The notes beneath the pieces are model-generated. The model had not been told where the DNA came from, searched no databases, and saw nothing but the letters and a program-made list of their open reading frames with translations. Of a stretch of 6,145 bases of DNA, positions 1 to 6,145 are shown in pieces. This DNA comes from Gp6-AA40 sp046765795 (GTDB lineage Bacteria > Acidobacteriota > Vicinamibacteria > Vicinamibacterales > UBA2999). Both the position numbers and the translations under genes were made by a program. The stretch lies in assembly GCA_046765795.1 (NCBI GenBank), contig JBKPRH010000344.1, forward strand, positions 1-6,145. The letters are read 5' to 3'. The first letter of the stretch is position 1. The number at the start of each line of letters is the position of its first letter.

Positions 1-1619
1 TCGTCCAGCGGCATGGTACGACGGCAGGCGTTTACGCTCACGCGTCGGTTGGATGCCTGCACGTCCGCCCGGTCGTCAACATGAAGACCGCTGACGGCGT
101 CCGCAAGTTTGAGTCGATCGCCAACGACGTCTCGGACCTCGTCCTCGAATATGGCGGAGCGCTCTCCGGTGAGCACGGCGACGGACTGGTGCGCAGTCCG
201 TTCATGGAGAAGATGTTCGGGTCGGAGATTTACGAGGCGTTTCGCACGATTAAGCGAACCTTCGATCCGCACAACATCTTCAACCCGGGCAAGATCGTCG
301 ATGCGCCGCCGCTCACCGCGAATCTGCGCTTCGGCCCCTCGTACGTCGCGCGTTCGGTGCCCACCTATTTCGACTATCCCGAAGGAAGCTTTGCTGGCGC
401 GGTCGAGATGTGCAGCGGACTCGGTGCATGTCGTAAGACACTCGAGGGCACGATGTGTCCGTCGTACATGGCCACGCGCGACGAGCAGCACGCGACACGC
501 GGACGCGCCAACGTGCTGCGTCTGACGATCTCAGGCCGGCTCGGCGAAGCAGGTCTCGGTGACGAGGGCGTATACGACACGCTCGATCTGTGTCTCGAAT
601 GCCGGGCGTGCAAAGCGGAATGCCCGGTCGGCGTGGACGTCGCACGATTCAAGAGCGAGTTCCTCGCCGACTACTGGCAGCGTCATGGGACACCGCTGCA
701 CGCACGCGCGCTCGGTCAGGCACGGCGCGCGGCCGAATGGGGCAGCCGGCTGGCACCGTTATCCAACTGGATCGTGAACAGCGGCCTGGGTCGTCGTCTG
801 AATGAGCGCGTACTCGGCATTGACAAACGACGAAGGCTGCCGGAGTTCAAACGCCACACGTTGGCTCGGCTCACGCAAGGCCGTCCACAGGCGGCTTCTG
901 CAGATGTGCTCCTCTTCAACGACACATTCACCAATCACTACGATCCTGAGATCGGCCTCGCGGCGCTCGATGTGCTGTCGGCCGCCGGCCTGCGGCCAGC
1001 GCTTGCACCAAACCGATGCTGCGGGCGGCCTCAGATCTCGAAGGGCCTCCTCGACGATGCACGCGCGATGGCATCGCGGAACACGGACCTGCTCTTCGGA
1101 GAGGCTAACGCCGGACGGCCGCTGATCTTCTGCGAACCGAGCTGTCTTTCGGCGATTCGCGAGGATGCCCCGGCACTGTTACGCGGAGAGGCACGTCGGC
1201 GCGCTGAAGTCGTCGCCAGAAGCGCGGTGTTGTTCGAGGAGTTCGTCGCGGCTCGAATCTCGACGCTCCCGCTCAAGGCCGGTCCGAAGACGATCCTGTT
1301 CCACGGGCATTGTCATCAGAAGTCGATGTCGCTCGCGGCGCCAGCGAAGGCGTTGCTCTCGGCGATCCCGAACACCACCGTCGTCGATCTCGACGCGGGC
1401 TGCTGCGGCATGGCGGGGTCGTTCGGCTACGGCCGTGAGCACTACGACGTCTCGCGCGCGATTGGCGAACGCAAGCTCTTCCCCGCTGTGCGCAACAAAC
1501 CAGACGGCGCAGTGGTTGTCGCTGCCGGCACGAGCTGCCGTCATCAAATCGCCGACTTCACGGGTGAGTCCGCCGTACATCCAGCCATCTTGATAGCCCA
1601 ACTGTTGAGAGAAACTTGA
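1..1619 (+). CDS. FAD-linked oxidase / Fe-S (GlpC-like) fusion 2-hydroxyacid dehydrogenase, C-terminal part
   Basis: Partial gene: the frame is open from base 3, so the ATG at 81 is internal and the true start lies upstream. About 538 residues are visible; YdiJ-like relatives have roughly 950-1000, so the FAD-binding (PCMH) domain is off-window. The visible part begins in the FAD-oxidase C-terminal domain. HASVGCLH supplies two His seven residues apart, as in the metal site of D-2-hydroxyacid dehydrogenases, and SGEHGDG (about 165-185) and FDPHNIFNPGKI follow. Next is a ferredoxin-like module: one Cys set at 411-458 (C-x5-C-x8-CP) and CxxCxxCxxxCP at 591-626. Then come two CCG repeats: NRCCG near 1011-1025, CEPSC 1131-1145, CHQKS near 1311, AGCCGMAGS near 1395-1420, and a last Cys at 1536. 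Family knowledge: such proteins oxidise a D-2-hydroxy acid (lactate, 2-hydroxyglutarate, glycolate) and pass electrons to the respiratory chain. The permease that follows is translationally overlapped. The substrate is not determinable here. Confidence 0.9.
   Translation, partial: VQRHGTTAGVYAHASVGCLHVRPVVNMKTADGVRKFESIANDVSDLVLEYGGALSGEHGDGLVRSPFMEKMFGSEIYEAFRTIKRTFDPHNIFNPGKIVDAPPLTANLRFGPSYVARSVPTYFDYPEGSFAGAVEMCSGLGACRKTLEGTMCPSYMATRDEQHATRGRANVLRLTISGRLGEAGLGDEGVYDTLDLCLECRACKAECPVGVDVARFKSEFLADYWQRHGTPLHARALGQARRAAEWGSRLAPLSNWIVNSGLGRRLNERVLGIDKRRRLPEFKRHTLARLTQGRPQAASADVLLFNDTFTNHYDPEIGLAALDVLSAAGLRPALAPNRCCGRPQISKGLLDDARAMASRNTDLLFGEANAGRPLIFCEPSCLSAIREDAPALLRGEARRRAEVVARSAVLFEEFVAARISTLPLKAGPKTILFHGHCHQKSMSLAAPAKALLSAIPNTTVVDLDAGCCGMAGSFGYGREHYDVSRAIGERKLFPAVRNKPDGAVVVAAGTSCRHQIADFTGESAVHPAILIAQLLRET
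1607..1611 (+). promoter_or_regulatory. Shine-Dalgarno-like site for permease start 1619
   Basis: GAGAG lies seven bases before ATG 1619, inside the end of the dehydrogenase gene. It is a modest match to the anti-16S consensus. It favours the TGATG overlap start over the downstream ATG at 1667, which is preceded by a C/T tract with no purine-rich site. Inference: the two genes are translationally coupled. Confidence 0.45.
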
Positions 1620-2899
1620 TGTACTTCTCCACTAACTTTTCCACTTCTTCCACTTTTCCACTTGCCATGAACCTCGCCTGGTTATCCCTCGGCGCGCTCG
1701 TTCTCGCCATGATCATCAGCTGCTTCAGTCAGCTGAACGTCGGCGTGCTCGGCCTGGCGCTGGCATGGATTCTCGGCGTGTATCTCGGGGGCATGAAGCT
1801 CGCCGAGGTGATGAACGGCTTTCCGACGCAGACCTTTCTCATGCTGGTCGGCGTCACGCTGCTGTTCACGCAGGCGCAGCTCAATGGCACGCTCGAGCGC
1901 ATTGCGCACGCGTCGGTTCGCATCTGTCGTGGCAACACCGGGCTCGTACCGGTGATGTTCTTCGTGCTCGCGGCGATCATCGCGACGCTCGGACCGGGCA
2001 ACGTCGCCACCGCGGCGATGCTCGCGCCGATGGCGATGGGCGTCGGTACGCGTGCGTCGATCCCGCCCTTTCTGATGGCGATCATGGTAGGAAACGGCGC
2101 GCAATCCGGTGCGCTCTCACCGCTGGCGCCCACCGGCGTCATCGTCACGCCGCTCATGGAGAAGATCGGACTCGGCGGGCACGAGTGGCAGACCTATGCG
2201 ATGAACCTTGCCGGCCATGCCATGGTCGCGTTCGCCGGGTATGCGCTGTTCGGCGGGTGGCGTTTGTTCAAGCAGAGTTTCCAAGGCGAGCCGGCCGGTA
2301 AAGAGGAAACGCGTTTCTCGACCGTGCATTGGGTGACGATCGCGACGATCGTGTGCGTGTTGCTCGCGGTGCAGTTCCTCGACGCCAACATCGGCATGGC
2401 GGCGTTCACGGCAGCGGTGGTCCTCGCCGCGCTGCGCGTCGCCGATCACGAGCAAGCGATCCGGCGCATGCCGTGGAATCCGATCCTGATGCTGAGCGGC
2501 GTCAGCGTGCTGGTCGCGTTGCTCGACAAGACCGGCGGTCTCGATCTGTTCACCGACCTGCTCGCCAGGCTCGCCTCACCGGGCTCGTTGACCGGCGTCA
2601 TCGCGTTTGTGACCGGGCTGATTTCGGTCTACAGCAGCACCTCCGCGGTGGTGCTCCCGGCGTTCCTGCCAACCGTGCCTGGACTCGTCGCGCGTCTCGG
2701 AGGTGATCCGTTCAGCGTCGCCTCGTCGATGAACGTCGGCGCGCATCTCGTGGACATGTCGCCGCTCTCGACAACGGGCGCGATGTGTCTGGCAGGAATC
2801 TCAGATCCCGCGCAGGTCAGGCCGACCTACAACAAGCTTCTCGCGTGGGGTCTGTCGATGACGATCGTCGGCGCGGTGGGCTGCTACCTCTTGCTGTAA
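1619..2899 (+). CDS. MatC/SLC13-type carboxylate permease
   Basis: A 426-residue inner-membrane protein with about 11-13 hydrophobic segments (near residues 18-36, 41-57, 71-89, 109-127, 196-214, 237-273, 288-303, 324-360, 404-425). The first third resembles the MatC N-terminal domain (dicarboxylate carrier family). Two polar breaks in hydrophobic stretches, GPGNVATAA (near 125-133) and YSSTSAVV (near 338-345), lie where ion-transporter-superfamily carriers have their hairpin SNT-type binding motifs. The inferred role is uptake of a small (di)carboxylate for the preceding dehydrogenase. The start is uncertain. ATG 1619 overlaps the upstream TGA by one base and has a modest purine Shine-Dalgarno (GAGAG, 1607-1611), but the first 16 residues are a Ser/Thr-rich tail encoded by a microrepeat. 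ATG 1667 begins at MNLAWLSL, closer to where the family homology starts, but has only pyrimidines in front of it. I favour 1619 on the ribosome-binding evidence. The exact substrate is unknown. Confidence 0.85.
   Translation: MYFSTNFSTSSTFPLAMNLAWLSLGALVLAMIISCFSQLNVGVLGLALAWILGVYLGGMKLAEVMNGFPTQTFLMLVGVTLLFTQAQLNGTLERIAHASVRICRGNTGLVPVMFFVLAAIIATLGPGNVATAAMLAPMAMGVGTRASIPPFLMAIMVGNGAQSGALSPLAPTGVIVTPLMEKIGLGGHEWQTYAMNLAGHAMVAFAGYALFGGWRLFKQSFQGEPAGKEETRFSTVHWVTIATIVCVLLAVQFLDANIGMAAFTAAVVLAALRVADHEQAIRRMPWNPILMLSGVSVLVALLDKTGGLDLFTDLLARLASPGSLTGVIAFVTGLISVYSSTSAVVLPAFLPTVPGLVARLGGDPFSVASSMNVGAHLVDMSPLSTTGAMCLAGISDPAQVRPTYNKLLAWGLSMTIVGAVGCYLLL
1623..1666 (+). repeat. Imperfect tandem octamer tract, consensus ACTTTTCC
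   Basis: Units read directly: ACTTCTCC (1623-1630), a 4-base stub ACTA (1631-1634), ACTTTTCC (1635-1642), ACTTCTTCC (1643-1651), ACTTTTCC (1652-1659) and ACTTGCC (1660-1666). The tract is almost purely pyrimidine apart from the unit-initial A. It fills the space between the two candidate permease starts at 1619 and 1667. If 1619 is used it is translated as a Ser/Thr/Phe-rich N-terminal extension. It differs sharply in composition from the GC-rich coding DNA on both sides. Confidence 0.75.
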
Positions 2900-2950
2900 C
2901 CTACACCTAAACCTACGTCCTCACCTTTGACCTTTGCCCTTTGCCTTTTG
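2899..2950 (+). repeat. Hexamer plus heptamer microrepeat tract at convergent gene junction
   Basis: Three hexamers ACCTAC/ACCTAA/ACCTAC occupy 2899-2916. After GTCCTC come four heptamers: ACCTTTG, ACCTTTG, CCCTTTG, CCTTTTG (2923-2950). The first base of the tract is the last base of the permease TAA stop. The heptamer part lies inside the 3' end of the minus-strand YjbR-family gene, whose TGA stop (2921-2923) uses its first A. No hairpin with a T-run is visible, so it is not a standard intrinsic terminator. Confidence 0.8.
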
Positions 2951-3310
2951 ACGTGCCGGCGCGTCAAGCGCCGTGATCATCCGTTTTAGCGCAACGACTC
3001 GGTAGCTGCGCTTCACGAGATCGTCGACGGCCCGCCAATCAACGGGACCGTCGGCCCACACACTGGCCCACAGCCCGCGCCCGTACGGCGTCGCGAAGAA
3101 TTGCTTCCGCTGCAACAACCGCTCGACGTCGTCGGGCGGCAGGCGAAACGCAATCGAGGCGCGGCCCTTCACGCGTTCGAAAGCGACGAAGGTCTTCTTC
3201 CCCGCTTGGAAATTGGGATGCCCCCAGGACGCCGTCTCACTCGTCTCGGGCAGCGATAGACAGAGCGACCGCAGTCGCGCGAGCGTTGCTTCGTTTGGCG
3301 TCTCGAGCAT
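2921..3310 (-). CDS. MmcQ/YjbR family protein
   Basis: A 129-residue protein of typical length for the family. Recognisable segments in order: LCLSLPETSETASWGHPNF (about 16-34), the basic GKKTFVAFERVKGRASIAFRL strand pair (37-57), FFATPYGRGLWASVW (71-85), and DWRAVDDLVKRSYRVVALKR (91-110). YjbR/MmcQ proteins are small single-domain proteins with a CyaY-like or double-wing fold; DNA binding has been proposed and the cellular role is poorly defined. The last residues, about QKAKGKGQR, are encoded by the heptamer microrepeat and look like an accreted, highly basic tail rather than part of the domain. The gene follows the cyclase gene after only three bases (TGA-CCG-ATG), has no evident Shine-Dalgarno of its own, and is probably translated by coupling. 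It converges on the permease with 21 bases between stops. Confidence 0.85.
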   Translation of the reverse strand: MLETPNEATLARLRSLCLSLPETSETASWGHPNFQAGKKTFVAFERVKGRASIAFRLPPDDVERLLQRKQFFATPYGRGLWASVWADGPVDWRAVDDLVKRSYRVVALKRMITALDAPARQKAKGKGQR

Positions 3311-3313
3311 CGG

Positions 3314-4306
3314 TCAAAACGTCGCGATCGGATTCAGCGGCGAACCCGTCCCGCCGCGAATCGGCAGCGGCGCGGCGGTGAGCATGAACTCCCAGCGCTT
3401 GCGTGATGCGGCCTCAGCGGCCAACGCCTCGAGGTCGCAGTTGTCGAAGAGGTGCACACCGAGAAACACCAGCGCGAAATCATGGACGGCACCTCGCGGC
3501 GGACCGGATGTACCCGGCGAGACGTACTGCGGGTGATCGCTGCCGAGCAGCGCGATATCGCGCTGCTTCAGCCACGGAATCACCGACGGGTCCAGGCCTG
3601 CTGACCGTCCGCCCTCCGCGCGCCCGCGCAGCCACGGCCCGAGCGCGGCACGGCGCGCCCACACGCCGGTGCGGATGAACAGCGCATCACCAGAGGACAC
3701 GCGCACGCCCGCCTGCTTCTCCCACGCCTCCAGATCCTCGATATAGATCGGCGTGCCCGGCTCGAGATATGGCACGCCCTTCAAGCGCGGGATGTCGATC
3801 AGGATGCCCCGCGTGACAATCCCATTCTTGACGTTGTGAATCGAGTTCTTCTGATGACGGTCCTTGAGCACGGCCTCGGCGTTCGGCGTGTAGCCGTTGT
3901 AGAACACGCCGTTCTCGTTGATGTGCGCCAGCGAATCGAGGTGCGTATGGGCGATGCCGTGATAGCTCACCGCGATCCGATCGGATCCGATGCCCTGCAT
4001 CGTCACTTCGTAGGGCGTCGGGTTGTCCACCGCCTTCTCCGTGTCGACATCGGCGGCCAGCGACACAGACACGCCGTCCTTCACGAGCGCCGCTGCCTGA
4101 CGGCGCTTTGCCGGCGTGATCAGGTTGAGAGCACCGATCTGATCGTCCTTGCCCCATCGGCCCCAGTTCGATAAATCCTTCTTCCACTGCTCGTACTGCG
4201 CCGCGGTCACCGATGACCTCGATGTTCCACTCTGCGCGACGAGCACTCCGCTGGAGATCGCTGCTGCGGCCGCAACGCACACCGACGCGATGTCAATAGC
4301 CTTCAT
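3314..4306 (-). CDS. Exported cyclase-family (kynurenine formamidase-like) hydrolase
   Basis: A 330-residue protein. Residues 1-25 look like a Sec signal peptide: Lys2, a hydrophobic run to about 23, and a likely cut after the LVA near residue 24. The mature enzyme is therefore probably periplasmic or secreted. The body matches the cyclase family (PF04199): WGKDDQIGALNLITP (51-65), the metal-site region HGIAHTHLDSLAH (116-128), GILIDIPRLKGV (167-178), GDALFIRTGVW (206-216), LLGSDHPQ (253-260), HDFALVFLGVHLFDNCDLEALA (275-296) and a C-terminal APLPIRGGTGSPLNPIA. Relatives hydrolyse amide or ester bonds in formylkynurenine-like or cyclic substrates with divalent metal; the substrate here is unknown. 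The motif has H122, D124 and H128, but Ile118 stands where KynB-type enzymes have the first His of HxGTHxD. The ATG overlaps the upstream TGA as ATGA, with a strong GGGAGG site six bases upstream. Specific kynurenine formamidase activity is not supported. Confidence 0.88.
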   Translation of the reverse strand: MKAIDIASVCVAAAAAISSGVLVAQSGTSRSSVTAAQYEQWKKDLSNWGRWGKDDQIGALNLITPAKRRQAAALVKDGVSVSLAADVDTEKAVDNPTPYEVTMQGIGSDRIAVSYHGIAHTHLDSLAHINENGVFYNGYTPNAEAVLKDRHQKNSIHNVKNGIVTRGILIDIPRLKGVPYLEPGTPIYIEDLEAWEKQAGVRVSSGDALFIRTGVWARRAALGPWLRGRAEGGRSAGLDPSVIPWLKQRDIALLGSDHPQYVSPGTSGPPRGAVHDFALVFLGVHLFDNCDLEALAAEAASRKRWEFMLTAAPLPIRGGTGSPLNPIATF

Positions 4307-5100
4307 CTCGATCCTCCCGAATCGCGGACTCTCCGCACATCAAACGCCACATTAGACAGCAGGCGGCAGCGCTCGCATTGGAAATCGAAAATTCGGTGCA
4401 GAGGCTCGTCGCGGAGCCACGGCTTCCCACACGAAGGGCACTTACGTTTCCGCTCCGCCCGATCGCTGCGACCGAAATACTTCGACAGGTAGTAGTACAC
4501 CGGAACACGCACTTTGCTCTCGAGGTTTCTCGCGAGTTCTCGTCCGTCAGCTGACAGTTCGCTATCGAGCAGGGACAATTGCTGGTGGGCGAACAACTCC
4601 CCTGGACCAGTTCCGATGAACAGCCAATCCATCGCCGAATAGGTGTCCTCCCACCCCAGCACGTCCTGATAACTCTCTACGCCGTCCGTGGCGGGCACCT
4701 TGTAGAGAGCGACCGGACCAAAGCATGCGCCGCATCTCAGTGGCGGTTCGGCGTGGATGCACGTCGTGAACAGGATCAGAAACGGCTGTTTCTGGCACCG
4801 GCACGGCGCGCGGCTATCAGGGTCGATGCCGAGACGCGTCACCTTCGGCCGGGCAACACCAGCGGCCGCCAGATCTCGAAGACGGCTCCGCACCCATTTG
4901 TTTGCGAAGCGGTCGGCGAGTGCGTCGGACTCAGGCAGGCTCGCGGTCACGAGATAGCCGCCGTTGACCTTCGCAACAGTGCCCTCACCGATGATCTGGC
5001 CGTTGTGCGACAACGCCGCCAAATAGCTCTGCACCTTGTCGAGGAATTCCGGAATCTTTTTGCCCTTCGGCGCACGAAAGAGGAGTTGAGCAGTGTCCAT
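4303..5100 (-). CDS. Zn-ribbon-containing protein with two cysteine clusters, probably DUF2310 family
   Basis: A 265-residue soluble protein with no signal peptide or membrane segment. The N-terminal part (1-90) is an alpha/beta segment with a basic APKGKKIP stretch. A first cysteine-rich patch follows: C100-x-C102, C114-x-H116, C123-x2-C126. The middle (about 140-205) holds an aromatic and acidic region (DVLGWEDTYSAMDWLFIGTG) and VRVPVYYYLSKYFG. The C-terminus is a clear zinc ribbon, CPSC (221-224) and CERC (242-245), followed by RLLSNVAF. The layout recalls DUF2310 (PF10071), described as Zn-ribbon and possibly nucleic-acid binding, but I assign this from memory and its function is unknown. 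It is the first gene of the apparent three-gene minus-strand run; its stop overlaps the cyclase start (ATGA). ATG 5100 has only a weak upstream purine stretch. The upstream ATG at 5119 is out of frame. Confidence 0.75.
   Translation of the reverse strand: MDTAQLLFRAPKGKKIPEFLDKVQSYLAALSHNGQIIGEGTVAKVNGGYLVTASLPESDALADRFANKWVRSRLRDLAAAGVARPKVTRLGIDPDSRAPCRCQKQPFLILFTTCIHAEPPLRCGACFGPVALYKVPATDGVESYQDVLGWEDTYSAMDWLFIGTGPGELFAHQQLSLLDSELSADGRELARNLESKVRVPVYYYLSKYFGRSDRAERKRKCPSCGKPWLRDEPLHRIFDFQCERCRLLSNVAFDVRRVRDSGGSR
4313..4318 (-). promoter_or_regulatory. Strong Shine-Dalgarno for the cyclase gene
   Basis: On the minus strand GGGAGG lies six bases before the ATG at 4306, inside the last codons of the upstream gene. 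It is the best ribosome-binding site seen in the window and fixes the cyclase start. It suggests this exported enzyme is initiated efficiently in its own right despite the ATGA overlap. Confidence 0.8.
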
Positions 5101-5182
5101 CGCTTTGGGCTTCGAGCATCGACCCGAGACGATTGGTGAGACTCGCTATGGCCCTTGGCGGTAGATCCTACTTCTCGCGCCC

Positions 5183-6145
5183 TCAGCGGAGTTCATCGAG
5201 CGTTTCGCGGACTTTGCGGGCAAGCGTGACAGGCGTGAACGGTTTCTGCAGGAACGCGTCATGCGCAAAGCGCCCATGACGGACGGCCATGTCTTCGTTG
5301 TAACCGCTCATGAAGAGCACGCGGCACAATGGAAACCGCTTGCGTATCGCCTCGGCGAGTTGACCGCCGCTCATTTCAGGCATCACGACATCGGTCACGA
5401 GCAGATCCACTTGATCGCGCTCGAGTTCCAGCAGACGGAGCGCCGCAGGTCCGCTGGCGGCCGCCAGGACCCGATACCCACGCAACCTCAACGCAAGCGT
5501 GGCGACGCCTCTGACGGCGTCCTCGTCTTCGACGAGCAGCACCGTCTCGTCACCCCGCAGCAGGTCGCGTCCAGCCCCTGGCGTCGCGTGGTCCTCCACC
5601 GGCTGGTCGAACGTGGGCAGAAAGACACTCATCGTCGTACCCGCGCCGACCTCGCTGGTGACGGTGATAAAGCCGTTGCTCTCCTGAACGATGCCGTACA
5701 CGGTCGCGAGACCGAGACCTGTGCCCTTTCCCAATGCCTTGGTCGTGAAGAACGGTTCAAAGAGGTGCGCCTTGGTGTGCGGCGTCATGCCGCATCCGGT
5801 GTCTTCGACACTCAGCCGCACGAACCGTCCGGGGCGGTAGTCCGGGCGCGTGCGGCAGAATGTGTCGTCGAACGAAGCGACGCTCGTCGCGATCGACAAT
5901 GGCCCACCGTGCTCCATCGCGTCGCGGCCGTTGAGCGCCAGGTTCATCACGACCTGCTCCAGCTGACTGGGATCGGCAGTGATCAGCGGCACTGCTGGTG
6001 AGAGCATCAACCGCAGCTCGATATCTTCGGAAATCAATCGCCGCAACATCACGCCGACGCGCTGCACGAGATCGTTGACGTCGACCTCCCTCGGCTCGAA
6101 CACCGCTTTGCGGCTGAACAGCAACAGCTGACGGGTGAGCTGCGC
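5183..6145 (-). CDS. Hybrid sensor histidine kinase with C-terminal receiver domain (5' truncated)
   Basis: The frame stays open to base 6145, so the sensor domains, the phospho-accepting His region and the true start are outside the window; about 320 residues are visible. The first residues, LTRQLLLFSRK, are the end of a HisKA dimerisation helix. The HATPase_c domain follows: N-box LEQVVMNLALNGRDAM (about 5915-5965), G1 VEDTGCGM (about 5785-5810), FEPFFTT, and G2 GKGTGLGLA (about 5705-5731). A linker leads to a receiver domain with acidic pocket VEDED (about 5520-5535), phospho-acceptor Asp in TDVVMPEMSG (codon 5390-5392), SGY, and the conserved Lys of QKPF. Family role: the kinase autophosphorylates and relays phosphate to its own receiver and onward. 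No DNA-binding output domain is present, so a separate Hpt or response regulator is expected elsewhere. It lies 82 bases upstream of the Zn-ribbon gene on the same strand; co-transcription is unproven. Confidence 0.92.
   Translation of the reverse strand, partial: AQLTRQLLLFSRKAVFEPREVDVNDLVQRVGVMLRRLISEDIELRLMLSPAVPLITADPSQLEQVVMNLALNGRDAMEHGGPLSIATSVASFDDTFCRTRPDYRPGRFVRLSVEDTGCGMTPHTKAHLFEPFFTTKALGKGTGLGLATVYGIVQESNGFITVTSEVGAGTTMSVFLPTFDQPVEDHATPGAGRDLLRGDETVLLVEDEDAVRGVATLALRLRGYRVLAAASGPAALRLLELERDQVDLLVTDVVMPEMSGGQLAEAIRKRFPLCRVLFMSGYNEDMAVRHGRFAHDAFLQKPFTPVTLARKVRETLDELR

Noticed and set aside
81..83. ATG as the start of the dehydrogenase gene
   Set aside because: The same frame is open back to base 3 and encodes conserved FAD-oxidase sequence (HASVGCLHVRP), so this Met is internal.
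1165..1601. Long overlapping open frames on both strands inside the dehydrogenase gene
   Set aside because: They are rich in Arg/Ser/Ala with no domain signal, as expected for shadow frames of GC-rich coding DNA.
2338..2352. Repeated CGATCG palindromes close together
   Set aside because: They fall within permease codons in GC-rich DNA; no array and no link to a gene boundary.
3974..3987. Perfect 14-base palindrome GATCCGATCGGATC
   Set aside because: It lies inside the cyclase coding sequence, encodes ordinary residues (GSDRI region), and one 14-base palindrome by chance in 6 kb is unsurprising.
5101..5182. Possible promoter or terminator in the 82-base gap between the kinase and Zn-ribbon genes
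   Set aside because: No convincing -35/-10 pair on the minus strand and no stem followed by a T-run could be found by eye.
5261..6001. 246-codon plus-strand open frame opposite the histidine kinase
   Set aside because: The antisense frame has clear kinase and receiver motifs; this frame has no recognisable domain and is a shadow.
6122..6124. TTG as the start of the histidine kinase
   Set aside because: The upstream codons continue the HisKA helix (AQLTRQ) to the window edge, so the gene is truncated rather than starting here.

Overview
The window is GC-rich, tightly packed bacterial DNA. It has six protein-coding genes, two of them cut by the window edges, no RNA gene, no CRISPR array and no mobile element. 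No gap exceeds about 82 bases, so there is no long non-coding stretch to describe. High GC, short pyrimidine-rich microrepeats at gene junctions, a secreted cyclase-family enzyme and a hybrid histidine kinase would fit an environmental bacterium such as a Vicinamibacteria-type Acidobacteriota. That placement is an impression from style, not a demonstrated assignment.

Left half, plus strand (1-2899): the C-terminal part of a large flavin and iron-sulfur 2-hydroxyacid dehydrogenase (GlcD/YdiJ-like oxidase fused to a GlpC-like Fe-S and CCG-domain module). It is followed by a MatC/SLC13-type carboxylate permease whose ATG overlaps the dehydrogenase stop by one base. The pair reads as an uptake-and-oxidation unit for a small organic acid; the substrate cannot be read from sequence.

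Junction (about 2899-2950): the plus-strand and minus-strand units converge with only 21 bases between their stop codons. The junction is built of hexamer and heptamer microrepeats that run into the minus-strand gene and encode its C-terminal tail. A different octamer-like microrepeat sits at the start of the permease gene.

Right half, minus strand (read from 6145 down to 2921): a hybrid sensor histidine kinase ending in a receiver domain (5' part outside the window), then after 82 bases a three-gene run. That run is a protein with two cysteine clusters (probably the DUF2310 Zn-ribbon family), an exported cyclase-family (kynurenine formamidase-like) hydrolase, and a MmcQ/YjbR-family protein. 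These three are joined by an ATGA overlap and a 3-base gap and so are probably one operon. Their functional link is not obvious.

I see no clearly new biological system. The most distinctive signals are the two translated microrepeat tracts at gene boundaries, the double cysteine-cluster protein, and the unusual metal-site spacing of the exported cyclase.
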